A DNA stretch of 64,000 bases from Microglena sp. YARC (lineage: Eukaryota; Chlorophyta; Chlorophyceae; Chlamydomonadales; Chlamydomonadaceae). A model generated the notes under the pieces. That model had not been told where the DNA came from. It searched no databases and worked only from the letters and a program-made list of their open reading frames with translations. The position numbers and the translations under genes are program-made. The stretch is from assembly GCA_022414725.1 (NCBI GenBank), contig CM039463.1, forward strand, positions 89,278,323 to 89,342,322, given 5' to 3'. Positions 52,625-61,859 of this stretch are shown here, piece after piece; the stretch's first letter is position 1, and each line of letters starts with the position of its first letter.

Positions 52625-53970
52625 CATCTCATACAGGGTCACAGGCTGGAAATATATCAGTTAGGCTATGTTGTGGCACCAGCTGTGGGGTCGGTGACTA
52701 AGGTGACAAGCAGGCTCGCAGGCTGGAAATACATAAGTAATGCTATGTCCTAGAAACAGTCGTGAGGCCTCTGGCAAAGGCAACAAGCAGGCTCACAGGC
52801 TGGAAATATATGAGTAATGCTATGTCATGGCACCAGCTGTGGTTTTGGTGACTAAGACAACAAGCAGGCTCACAGGCTAAAGATATGTAAGTAATGCTAT
52901 TTCATAGCAACAGACGTGAGGCCTCTGGCAAAGGCAACAAGCAGGCTCACAGGCTGGAAATACATAAGTAATGCTATGTCATATAAACAGTCGTGAGGCC
53001 TCTGGCAAAGGCAACAAGCAGGCTCACAGGCTGGAAATATATACGTACGATAATGCTACGCCATAGCAACAGCTGTGGGGTTGGTGACTAAGACAACAAG
53101 GAGGCTCACAGGCTAAAGATATATAAGCAATGCTATTTCATAGCAACAGACGTGAGGCCTCTGCCAAAGGCAACAACCAGGCTCACAGACTGGAAATATA
53201 TGAGTAATGCTATGTCATAGAAACAGCCGTGAGGCCTGTGGCAAAGGCAACAAGCAGGCTCACAGGCTGGAAATATATGAGTAATGCTATGTCATGGCAC
53301 CAGCTGTGGGTTTGGTGACTAAGACAACAAGCAGGCTCACAGGCTAAAGATATGTAAGTAATGCTATGTCATAGCACCAGCTGTGAGGCCTCTGGCAAAG
53401 GCAACAAGCAGGCTCACAGGCTGGAAATATATGAGTAATGCTATGTCATGGCACCAGCTGTGGGTTTGGTGACTGAGACAACAAGCATGCTCAGAGGCTA
53501 AAGATATGTAAGTAATGCTATGTCATAGCACCAGCTGTGAGGCCTCTGGCAAAGGCAACAAGCAGGCTCACAGGCTGGAAATATATGAGTAATGCTATGT
53601 CATGGCACCAGCTGTGGGTTTGGTGACTAAGACAACAAGCATGCTCAGAGGCTAAAGATATGTAAGTAATGCTATGTCATAGCACCAGCTGTGAGGCCTC
53701 TAGCAAAGGCAACAAGCAGGCTCACAGGCTGGAAATACATAAGTAATGCTATGTCATAGAAACAGCCGTGAGGCCTGTGGCAAAGGCAACAAGTAGGCTT
53801 ACAGGCTGGAAATATATGAGTAATGCTATGTCATGGCACCAGCTGTGGGGTTGGTGACTAAGACAACAAGTAGGCTCACAGGCTAAAGATATGTAAGTAA
53901 TGCTATTTCATAGCAACAGTCGTGAGGCCTCTGGCAAAGGCAACAAGCAGGCTCACAGGCTGGAAATATG
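52625..53970 (+). repeat. 77-bp tandem array with alternating two-unit (154-bp) higher-order structure
   Basis: About 17 units share AACAAGCAGGCTCACAGGCT and GTAATGCTATGTCAT. Two types alternate: one with GGAAATATATGAG and GTGGGTTTGGTGACTAAGAC, the other with AAAGATATGTAAG and GTGAGGCCTCTGGCAAAGGC. Alternation is regular in the centre and blurred at the edges. Confidence 0.93.
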
Positions 53971-54189
53971 CAGTAGCGGGCATGGTGCTTGACCTAACCA
54001 GCAGAGGCTGGCTTGGAGAGCTGCCTAGAAGCTGACATGCTTAGCCAATGCAGTAGTAGTGAGCATGGTACTCAACATGTAAGGTGTTTGAAATGTAAGG
54101 AGCAAACGGATGGGGAGCTAAGGCACAATAATAAACGATGGTACCCATCCAGGCCCCCACACCATCCAAGTGTGAGTCCCTAGCATAGC

Positions 54190-54540
54190 TTTTACTTTCA
54201 GCTATGAGGAGCAGCTTCTAGGCAGCTCCTACCCCACCCAATCGTGAGTCCCTAGCTTAGCTTGTACTTTCAGATATGAGCAGCAGCTTCTAGGCATCTC
54301 CCACCCCATCCAAGCGTGAGTCCCTAGCATAGCTTGTATTTTTAGCTATGAGCTGCAGCTTCTTGGCAGCTCCCCTGACTGGTTAGTTAAGCAAACCTGA
54401 TGCAACCTAGTGCACCTTGAAGCTGACACAATCAGCTTTCCTGTATTGTTGCCATCTTGGGGCTTTGCCAAGTGGCTGGCTCGGGGAGCTGCCCAGAAGC
54501 TGCTGCCCGTAGCTGAAAAGAAAAGCTATCGTCCCTAGTT
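54190..54540 (+). mobile_element. MITE-like family 5: element plus tandemly repeated left end
   Basis: The left end CAGCTTCT.GGCAGCTCCCC is inverted at the right as GGGGAGCTGCCCAGAAGCTG then CTGCCCGTAGCTGAAAAG. The left-end block (GAGTCCCTAGC.TAGCTTGTA, CTTTCAGCTATGAG) is present three times (54173, 54237, 54317), so the terminal part has itself been tandemly duplicated. No coding sequence. Confidence 0.6.
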
Positions 54541-54874
54541 CATGTGCATATGGCTTGTCAACCGAACGAACCCATGATAAGGGATGGTATTATTTTGTTG
54601 TTTTGCTCGACACTGGGCCCGTTTCAAACCTTTGGTTTGATCTTGTATTGAAAATGATGCCCTCCTTTCCTTGAGGTGATTCAAATCATTTTCTTGCCTA
54701 CTCTTTTTATTGTTTCAGTGTAACAGATGGTCAGGGGAACTCAAACTACAAGGAGACTTTCCCTAATTGGACACCACATTTTCCCTGTTGCTCACAACTG
54801 GTTCGGGAGCAATTCCCCCTAGCCCGATCAGATTGAGCTGTTGGCACATTGACCCGAACAAGCTGCCGACGCAT

Positions 54875-55055
54875 TTGGAGTCCAGCAGGGCACCATAATT
54901 CCAGTCCAGCAGGGCGCGATCGGGGCACCGGGATTCCAGTCCAGCAGGGCACCAGGATTCTAGTCCAGCAGGGCGCAATCAGGGCACAGGGATTCCAGTC
55001 CAGCAGGGCAATCCAGCAAGGCACCAGGATTCCAGTCCAGCAGTCCACCAGGGAG
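54875..55055 (+). repeat. Short minisatellite of ~24-30 bp
   Basis: Repeats of GATTCCAGTCCAGCAGGGCACCAG-type units, about 7, with small length variation. Confidence 0.9.
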
Positions 55056-55154
55056 CCAGGATGATGTTACCATCCTCATCATCATCTTACACACCATCTC
55101 TTATAAATAATCTCTACATAATCTCTTATACATCATCTTAGTTAAATCATCTGC

Positions 55155-55300
55155 ATAGCACAAACTCTGGGCCCCCATCGTTTAAGCTTTCTTCAGGTTC
55201 AGCTCAACATTGCTTGTTTTGTGTACAGCCCTTCCCAACATTGAGGTTGGGCAAGTCTGTTTAGCCTTTTTGGCAGCGCCTCAATCGGCTAGCCTATAAA
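55155..55300 (+). repeat. Dispersed family 4 (SINE/MITE-like), diverged copy
   Basis: Carries CAAACTCTGGGCCCCCATCG, CAGCCCTTCC and GAGGTTGGGCAAGTCTGTTT + AGCC, matching the family order at 55605 and 58557. Confidence 0.7.
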
Positions 55301-55370
55301 AACACATGTATAATATTTTTTCGATGTAAGCAAATGCATAGTGAGCACCCTGGTTTCCGTGGGTATCACA

Positions 55371-55371
<1 letters not shown>

Positions 55372-55405
<34 letters not shown>
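55372..55405 (+). repeat. Poly-G run of 34 bases
   Basis: An uninterrupted G homopolymer, the longest in the window. Confidence 0.95.
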
Positions 55406-55407
<2 letters not shown>

Positions 55408-55599
55408 CTTGTCGATGTAAATGAATTTATAGTGAGCAGACCAGAGTTGGCTGAAGAACCATGTAAAAATTCAAATCTGAGAACGCACGACCCATACTTG
55501 ATGACTGAAACTGCAAGCTCAGTGCTTTGTCAACGTTCAGTTTGCCAACGTTTACCATGCCATGCATCTCCATTACTTCTTTAAATTATCACTCTTCCA

Positions 55600-55745
55600 A
55601 AAACTCAGGGCCCCCATCTGTAAAATGATTGTTCGGGGTCCAGTCCATCAGTACGTATTCTTGTTAGCCCTTCCTGTCACGGTTAGGCAAGTTCTTTTAG
55701 CCTATTTGGCCTACACCTGGACTGTAGCATACATACACTTCTTTA
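55600..55745 (+). repeat. Dispersed family 4, full-length copy
   Basis: AAACTCAGGGCCCCCATCTG, TTGTTCGGGGTCCAGTCCAT, TTAGCCCTTCCTGTCACGGT, TAGGCAAGTTCTTTTAGCCT and CACCTGGACTGTAGCATACA follow in order, about 140 bp. A reduced copy is at 56070-56135. Confidence 0.8.
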
Positions 55746-56159
55746 GCAATCTTCTTCTAACCTTGGTCGTGGGTCAGTATTCCGCCGACCCTAAGTGCAC
55801 CAACTCTTTTGTAGGAGTGGCAACACCATTCAAGCTGAATCTTTGGTGCCGATGGGAGACCCACCTCCTGGTGTGAAATTCCTTTCATGAAACAAAACAA
55901 ATACACTCACTTATATTGCTTCTCATGAATATCTTCTTCGCAATGCATAGCAGCTTCTAGGCAGATCCCCTGCCTTGCTAGTTCCACCAATGCACAATTC
56001 ACACTCAACTGCTTCCATCAATTCACAATGATGCATACATGCACACACTAGCATTTTGTTGTGGACCACTGGTAAGATACAGTCCATCTAGCCTATTTGG
56101 CTACCTCTGGACTGTAACATACATACATGTCACTGTGCCTACAATCCACAATTCACAGT

Positions 56160-56480
56160 GCCCAGTCATACATCACAGCCTGTCAGGTGACAGGTCATCC
56201 CAACCTGTGGTTCACTGTGCCCAGTCATACATCACAGCCTGTCAGGTGACAGGTCATCCCAACCTGTGGTTCACTGTGCCCAGTCATACATCACAGCCTG
56301 TCAGGTGACAGGTCATCCCAACCTGTGGTTCACTGTGCCCAGTCATACATCACAGCCTGTCAGGTGACAGGTCATCCCAACCTGTGGTTCACTGTGCCCA
56401 GTCATACATCACAGCCTGTCAGGTGACAGGTCATCCCAACCTGTGGTTCACTGTGCCCAGTCATACATCGCAGCCTGCCA
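56160..56480. repeat. 59-bp tandem repeat, nearly 6 copies, echoing the end of the Ser/Pro-rich gene
   Basis: CAGTCATACATCACAGCCTG begins at 56163, 56222, 56281, 56340, 56399 and 56458, an exact 59-bp period with nearly identical copies. On the minus strand each unit contains TGTCACCTGACAGGCTGTGA, like TTGTCACCTGCCAGGCTGCC at the end of the adjacent minus-strand coding region, so it looks like a downstream edge copy. Confidence 0.93.
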
Positions 56481-59400
56481 CTGTCAGTGGCAGCCTGGCA
56501 GGTGACAAGTGCGGCCTTCTGCACCCGTCTTTCATCAGCCATCCGTAAGTACGATACACAGAGATCCAAGACCTCCTGTGCTTTGGCAGTGGCTCTCTGT
56601 ATACCGGCTCTCCATCAGGCCCCACCTCCCTACCAGCTCTTCGCTGCCTCGGATTCTGCCGTGTTGAGGATGAACCCTGCCTTAAAGATGGCGCATGCTG
56701 CACATGGCCTCCCATAGGCATCTGCTCAGGCTTTAAGGCGGACTGGCTTGCCTGCCACCTGCCTATGACTTGTTTCATAGAGGCCTGCCTCCTCAGGGGG
56801 GGTGCCGCCCTAGGGGGTGACTGATCCATGATAGTGGGGGGCTTTAGCCCAGGGCATAATGGTGGACCAAGTTTGGACGGCATGCAGGATGGCAGGCATC
56901 GCTGCCCAGGGGGGGATGATGATAACTCATCAAGGGCTGCAAGATCCGGCTGGGCCAAGGAGGATGACTTGCGGCTTAGGTTGGACGGCCTGCGGGATGG
57001 CTGGGGTCGCTGCCCACAGGAGGGTGGTGGAGACTCATCAAGGGCTGCAAGATCTTGCTGGCCCATGGAGGATGACTTGCGGCTTAGGTTGGATGGCCTG
57101 CGGGATGGCTGGGGTTGCTGCCCACAGGAGGGTGGTGGAGACTCATCAAGGGCTGCAAGATCCTGCTGGCCCATGGAGGATGACTTGTGGCTTAGGTTGG
57201 ACGGCCTGCGGGATGGCAGGGGTTGCTGCCCACAGGAGGGTGGTGGAGACTTATCAAGGGCTGTAAGATCCTGCTGGCCCATGAAGGACGACTTGCGGCT
57301 TAGGTTGGACGGCCTGCGGGATGGCTGGGGTCGCTGCCCACAGGAGGGTGGTGGAGACTCATCAAGGGCTGCAAGATCCTGCTGGCCCATGGAGGATGAC
57401 TTGTGGCTTAGGTTGGACGGCCTGCGGGATGGCAGGGGTCGCTGCCCAGGGGTCGATGATGTCGAGGACAGCTCCCCCACAAGGGTTGAATTAGCAGCCA
57501 AGGTTGAAAGATCTGGAGGCGAGATTGTATGTAGGATGGGCTTCGACCGAGGGGATGGTGGAGACTCACACCCTGGGGTATAGTCGAGCATCACGGGTGA
57601 CTGCTGCCCCGGCCTGTGAGAGAGGAGAGAGGATGTATGTATGTATGTATGTTACAGTCCAGGTGTATGCCAGATAGGCTAAAGGGACTTGCCCAACCGA
57701 TATTATTAAGAGGATATTGTTACATACTCGGCAAAACAATGCCGAGACTGTACAGTGCCGGAGCAGCTGGACAGTTTTATAATAGCAAGGGTTTAGGCAA
57801 CAAACACCTCAAAACCTGGTCCAGGAGGTATACTCCAAATAGCAAAAGAAAACGCACAAAAAGGGCTAAACGAAAAAACAGAGAAAAACAGATAACCAGA
57901 GAAAACCCTTCAGCTATACAGAGACAAACAGAGGGGAAACAGATAGTACACACCTGTGGGTATGATCAGACTTGCGAGGGTCAATGACCGTCTTGCTTCG
58001 CAGCATGGTGCTGTACCATGTTCTCCGGGGTGCTGGGGTGGCGGATCGTCTGGGATCGTATCCAGGTAGGCAGATCTCATCAAGCTTCATCAGCGCCCCG
58101 GGGTCACGGATTAAGTCGATGGACACTCCCGCTGTTCTTGTGTGCGCGCTTGATTGAGGCTGGTAGATGGGCCTAGCTCCTGCCTGATTTGAAACGGGCA
58201 TCGCTCCGGACTGAATTGCGAACCTGGTTGAATGCCTTTGAGGGCCCTCCAAACTTTGGCGGTTGGTGGAGAAAGAGGCTAGCACGGGATGCTTGTGGTC
58301 TGCAGTGGGGCGCAGAGGGGTGGGATTCAGGAATGTGTTGTTAGGGTCCATCCTGTGCTCGCTGAAGAGGGAAGCTAGTAAAGAGTCCAAGGGACTTTTG
58401 GTTGCTGCACTGGGTGCGGAGGGTGGTATTGTGGGTGGGATTCAGGGATGTGTTCACAGGGTTCATTCTGTGTTTGGTGGAGAAAGAGGCTAGAAATGAT
58501 TTGCTGCCGTCTACATTGAGACTGCTAGCTTTCACATTCACTTTCACTGTATCACAAACTTAGGGCCCCCATAGGCAAAACAATTGTTTGGGATTCTGTT
58601 CCTCAATGCCTTTTCTGTTTAGCCCTTCCTGCCACGGTTGGGCAAGTCCCTTTAGCCTATTTGGGATACCCCTGGACTGTAACATATATACATACATGAG
58701 ACTTTTGGGTGCTGCAGTTTGATGTGGGATTCAGGGTGTACGTAGTTGTACAAGGCAGTTTAAGAAACAAGCACTGGTGAATTGAACCCCAACAAATCAT
58801 AACCGAAGGGGATTCTGGGTGTTTTGTGAAGTCTACTAGCAGCACCATGGTGCTACTGAAGGACAGTGGTGACTTTTCCCAAACAAACTTCCCCTTAAAA
58901 ACAACTCACGAATGTAGGAAGGAAAAAAGTCAGTTACCCAAAGCAATGCCAAGAGGCTCTAACGTAGAAACCCAAAATCACCTAGGTACATAATTTAGCA
59001 CTTGTGTTTTTACAAGTAGCACCCTAAAAAAACAACTCGCTGATGTAGGGAGGAATGACGTTAGTGCATACTTCACAAGTCAGTGCATGGTGTGCAATTT
59101 TCACTGTAGCACGGACTCAAGGCCCCCGTCTGTAAACAACTGCTTGGGGTTCAGTTCCTCAGTGATTTTTCGTAATAGCCACTCCTGTCATGGTTGGGCA
59201 AGTCCCTCTAGCATGTTTGGTCTAAACCTGGAATGTAATAACATAGACCATGGCGTGAAGTCCATCTCGCTCATGTGAGGTCCGAGTGAAATCAGCCATA
59301 TTTGTTATAAACAACATAATCAACCATATTTGTTATCAACATGTGTAACATTAAATGATTATAATGAGTGTTTAAATGGTGGGTTGTCCAACTCACCAAC

Positions 59401-60069
59401 ATGAGGGACTAAGTCTGTGCAAGGCGTGAAGTCCATCTCGCATATGTGAGGTCCGAGTGAAATCAGCTTGGCATTGCTTGTCTGGGGCTGCCTGAGAGAT
59501 GCAAGGCGTCGTATTGCAGCCTGTGGGGAGGGGCAGGCGGAGGAGGCTCCAGGAAACGATAGCTGAAGGGACTCCTGGCCATGGAGCTGGGTGCGGGTGT
59601 GTTGGATGAGCGGCACTGAAGGCCTGGCAGATTGAAAGCGGCTGAAATTGAAATAGTTGGGGGGAAATCGATGGGCAGTGTTTGTGATGTTGGATGAATT
59701 CTGGGCCTCGTGACTCCCTTTGCCACGGGTAGGAGCAGATCCAGAGGGTGGAGGCAAGGGAGGAGAAACATCATGCGCAGAATGTTGAGATACCAAGCCA
59801 GATCCCGAGGAGGGGTTGAAGCAGTCATCTTCAGGGGAGTCTTCAACCAGAATCAGTCGGCCTATGGTGGGCTCTGGGGGAGAAGGCTCTAAGCAGGGCA
59901 GGTGGAGTGAGGTCGAATGTGACCATGATTCGTGGCCATCATCATACTCATCATGCTTCCCCACATTCCCCATAATGAGGAGGCCAGTGTAGGGTAAATC
60001 TTTTGGCTTGATGCCCCTTGCCCCTTCTGCTGGCATCTCCACATGAGAAAAGCAGGTTTCCCACCAGAT
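56461..60069 (-). CDS. Ser/Pro-rich protein gene of unknown function, at least three exons
   Basis: Minus-strand exons 60069..59397, 58404..57954 and 57613..56461 join in frame (phase 1 then phase 2). Donors are GTGAGT, GTGTGT; acceptors are cagtcatag, gtgcag, ctcacag. Content: exon 1 IWWETCFSHVEMPAEG, an acidic patch (KHDEYDDGHESW), then Ser/Pro-rich; exon 2 LASLFSEHRMDPNNTFLNPT and LIRDPGALMKLDEICLPGYD; exon 3 opens PGQQSPVMLDYTPG, then six tandem 36-residue repeats. The C-terminus is uncertain. The straight frame runs to a TGA at 56461, but another frame reads more naturally near 56600 (TAKAQEVLDLCVSYLRMADE), suggesting an unrecognised intron or frameshift near 56610-56650. The upstream end is unknown. 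No family recognised; low-complexity composition suggests a disordered regulatory or scaffold protein. Confidence 0.55.
56935..57475 (-). repeat. 108-bp coding repeats (36 aa, about 6 copies)
   Basis: Period 108 bp (GCGGGATGG ends at 57000 and 57108). The peptide unit is SRRPSNLSRKSSSMGQQDLA then ALDESPPPSCGQRPQP. Because the period is a multiple of 3 the frame is kept. RRPS and RKSS look like basophilic kinase sites. Confidence 0.92.
57640..57715 (-). repeat. Dispersed family 4, reverse partial copy
   Basis: TTACAGTCCAGGTGTATGCC and AGGCTAAAGGGACTTGCCCA are the reverse complement of the family 3' half. Confidence 0.8.
58405..58760 (-). repeat. Acceptor-side echo copies of exon 58404..57954
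   Basis: Minus-strand TTTCTAGCCTCTTTCTCCAC, CAAACACAGAATGAACCCTG and CCCTGAATCCCACC (58515-58430) repeat the exon start TTACTAGCTTCCCTCTTCAG, GCACAGGATGGACCC. A further acceptor copy TGCAG|CACCCAAAAGTC lies near 58712, against the true TGCAG|CAACCAAAAGTC at 58404. A family 4 element (58555-58700) has inserted between them. Confidence 0.8.
58555..58700 (+). repeat. Dispersed family 4, full-length copy
   Basis: CACAAACTTAGGGCCCCCAT, TTTAGCCCTTCCTGCCACGG and TTGGGCAAGTCCCTTTAGCC to CTGGACTGTAACATATATAC. Confidence 0.82.
59090..59250 (+). repeat. Dispersed family 4, copy
   Basis: GACTCAAGGCCCCCGTCTGT, TTGGGGTTCAGTTCCTCAGT, TCATGGTTGGGCAAGTCCCT and AAACCTGGAATGTAAT follow the family order. Confidence 0.8.
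59250..59300 (-). repeat. Donor-side echo copy of exon 60069..59397
   Basis: GGCGTGAAGTCCATCTCGC.. ATGTGAGGTCCGAGTGAAAT repeats 59420-59465, which lies 25-70 bases inside the exon's 3' end. The copy starts in the downstream intron. Confidence 0.7.
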
Positions 60070-60846
60070 CTATGACTGAAAGCTTTTAAGGCTGGAGCTA
60101 GCAAGTCTGGAGCTAGCAAGGCGTGAGCTAGCAAGGGCGGAGCTGAGGAGACCTGACCTCTTCTCGGCCGATTCGGGGGCCTTGGAATGTGAGCAAGCAA
60201 TCTGAATGGCGGAGCTCGGGAGGGCTGCCTTGTTCCTTGCTGATTGGCAGGCCTTATAATTAAAGCTATCAAGGAGGGCTGTCTTGTCCTCTTCTGACTC
60301 ACAGGCCTTTGAATCAGAGCTAGCAAGGGGGGATGACTTTTCCTCAGCTGAGGTCTTGGAATGGCTGCTTGAACGGATGGCTGCGTTGTTTTCTGCTGAA
60401 TCGCAGGTCTTGAAATGTCTGGCAGAAAGGATGGCAGCGTCCATCTCTTCCAAGTCCGAGGACTTGTAATGGCTGGTTGAACGGATGGCTGCGTTGTTTT
60501 CTGCTGAATCACATGGCTCGGAGTGAATGGTAGAAAGGATGACAGCGTCCATCTCTTCAAAGTCCAAGGTCTTGGAATGGCTGGTTGACAGGATGGCTGC
60601 GTTGTTTTCTGCTGAATCACATGGCTTGGAATGACTGGTAGAAAGGATGACAGCGTCCATCTCTTCAAAGTCCAAGGTCTTGGAATGCCAGGTTTGGAGG
60701 ACGGAGCCACTGACCTCTGCTGAGTCACGGAATAGCTGGGAACGGATGGTTTTGGACCAAAGGGGCATGAAGGGGTCCTCTGCTGATCCGCTTGCCTTAG
60801 ATGGGGATTGGTAGGTAGAAAGGACGGTTTGGGGGTAGAGGGGCAT
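60070..60846 (-). CDS. Open frame with 108-bp repeats; possible upstream exon of the Ser/Pro-rich gene
   Basis: 258 codons from an ATG at 60846, with 36-residue repeats (HSKTLDFEEMDAVILSTSHS, KPCDSAENNAAI) spaced exactly 108 bp (GCGTTGTTTTCTGCTG at 60383, 60491, 60599). A second frame is also open across the same array, so reading frame alone is weak evidence. It ends TCATAG at the acceptor proposed for the next exon, so the splice donor would have to lie upstream. The frame-preserving period favours coding. Confidence 0.4.
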   Translation of the reverse strand: MPLYPQTVLSTYQSPSKASGSAEDPFMPLWSKTIRSQLFRDSAEVSGSVLQTWHSKTLDFEEMDAVILSTSHSKPCDSAENNAAILSTSHSKTLDFEEMDAVILSTIHSEPCDSAENNAAIRSTSHYKSSDLEEMDAAILSARHFKTCDSAENNAAIRSSSHSKTSAEEKSSPLASSDSKACESEEDKTALLDSFNYKACQSARNKAALPSSAIQIACSHSKAPESAEKRSGLLSSALASSRLASSRLASSSLKSFQS

Positions 60847-61079
60847 GAAGGTGTACTCTGCTAATTCCCTGGCCTCAGAATGGTAGTTGGCAGACCTGCC
60901 AACTAGGTCTTTCCTGGTTCAGAAGTACTGGGGTCTGTGTCGAATTGGGTTCTCTGTACAATTTGTGTCGAATTGGGTTCTTTGTAGCGATTTGGGTCTG
61001 AGTGCAGGAATCTCAAATCGGATCTCATAGAGCGATAATTTTGCCAAAATGGGGTCAAACTAGCGATCGCTATAAATAG

Positions 61080-61101
61080 CAGGGGGGGGGGGGGGGGGGG
61101 G
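61080..61101 (+). repeat. Poly-G tract
   Basis: About 20 uninterrupted G. Confidence 0.9.
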
Positions 61102-61204
61102 AACTCTGCAGGTGGAAGGGATGTCCCTAGAGCACATGGCCATGATGTTGCATTCTGCTTAAGCGATCCGTCCTGATTAGAGCGCACTATAGGAGACCTG
61201 AATT

Positions 61205-61855
61205 GGAGAAGAGGGGATAGGAGGAGGGAGCAAGGGTTAGCAGGGGCGAGGTATGAGGGAGGTGTAGGGTACGGTAGGAGGTAGGAGGTAGGAGGTAGGA
61301 GGTAGGGTAGGGTGGAAGGTAAGGTAGGGTACGAGGTAGGGTAACATTTAGGGTAGAAAGGTAGGGTAGGGTAGGGTAGGAGGGTAGAAAGTAGGGTAGA
61401 AGGTAGGGTAGGGTAGGGGGTAGGATGGGGTAGGGCAGGGCAGGGCAGGGCAGGGTAGGGTAGGGCAGGGCAGGGCAGGGCAGGGTAGGGTAGGGTAGGG
61501 TAGGGTAGGGTAGGGTGGGGCAGGGCAGGGGCAGGGTAGGGTGGGGTAGGGCAGGGCAGGGCAGGGCAGGGTAGGGTGGGGTAGGGCAGGGTGGGGTAGG
61601 GTGGGTAGGGCAGGGCAGGGCAGGGCAGGCAGGGTAGGGTGGGGTAGGGCAGGGCAGGGATAGGGTGGGGTAGGGTAGGGCAGGGCAGGGGTAGGGTAGG
61701 GTAGGGTAGGGTAGGGTAGGGTAGGATAGGGTAGGGTAGGGTAGGGCAGGGCAGGGCAGGGTAGGGCAGGGTAAGGTAGCGTAGAGTCGGGTCGGGTAGG
61801 GTAGGGTCGGGTAGGGTAGGGTCGGGTAGGGTCGGGTAGATGGTAGGGTAATGCC
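61205..61855 (+). repeat. Degenerate GTAGG/GGGCA pentanucleotide-type repeat
   Basis: About 650 bp of GTAGGGTAGGG and GGGCAGGGCA blocks with GAAGGTA and GTCGG variants. It resembles but is not a TTTAGGG or TTAGGG telomere repeat. The Leu/Pro/Thr ORF on the minus strand is a shadow. Confidence 0.92.
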
Positions 61856-61859
61856 CTCT

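Noticed and set aside
61205..61855. Telomeric repeat or chromosome end
   Set aside because: Units are mainly five- and six-base GTAGG / GGGCA variants, not a regular TTTAGGG or TTAGGG array, and unique sequence continues on both sides. It could at most be a diverged interstitial remnant.
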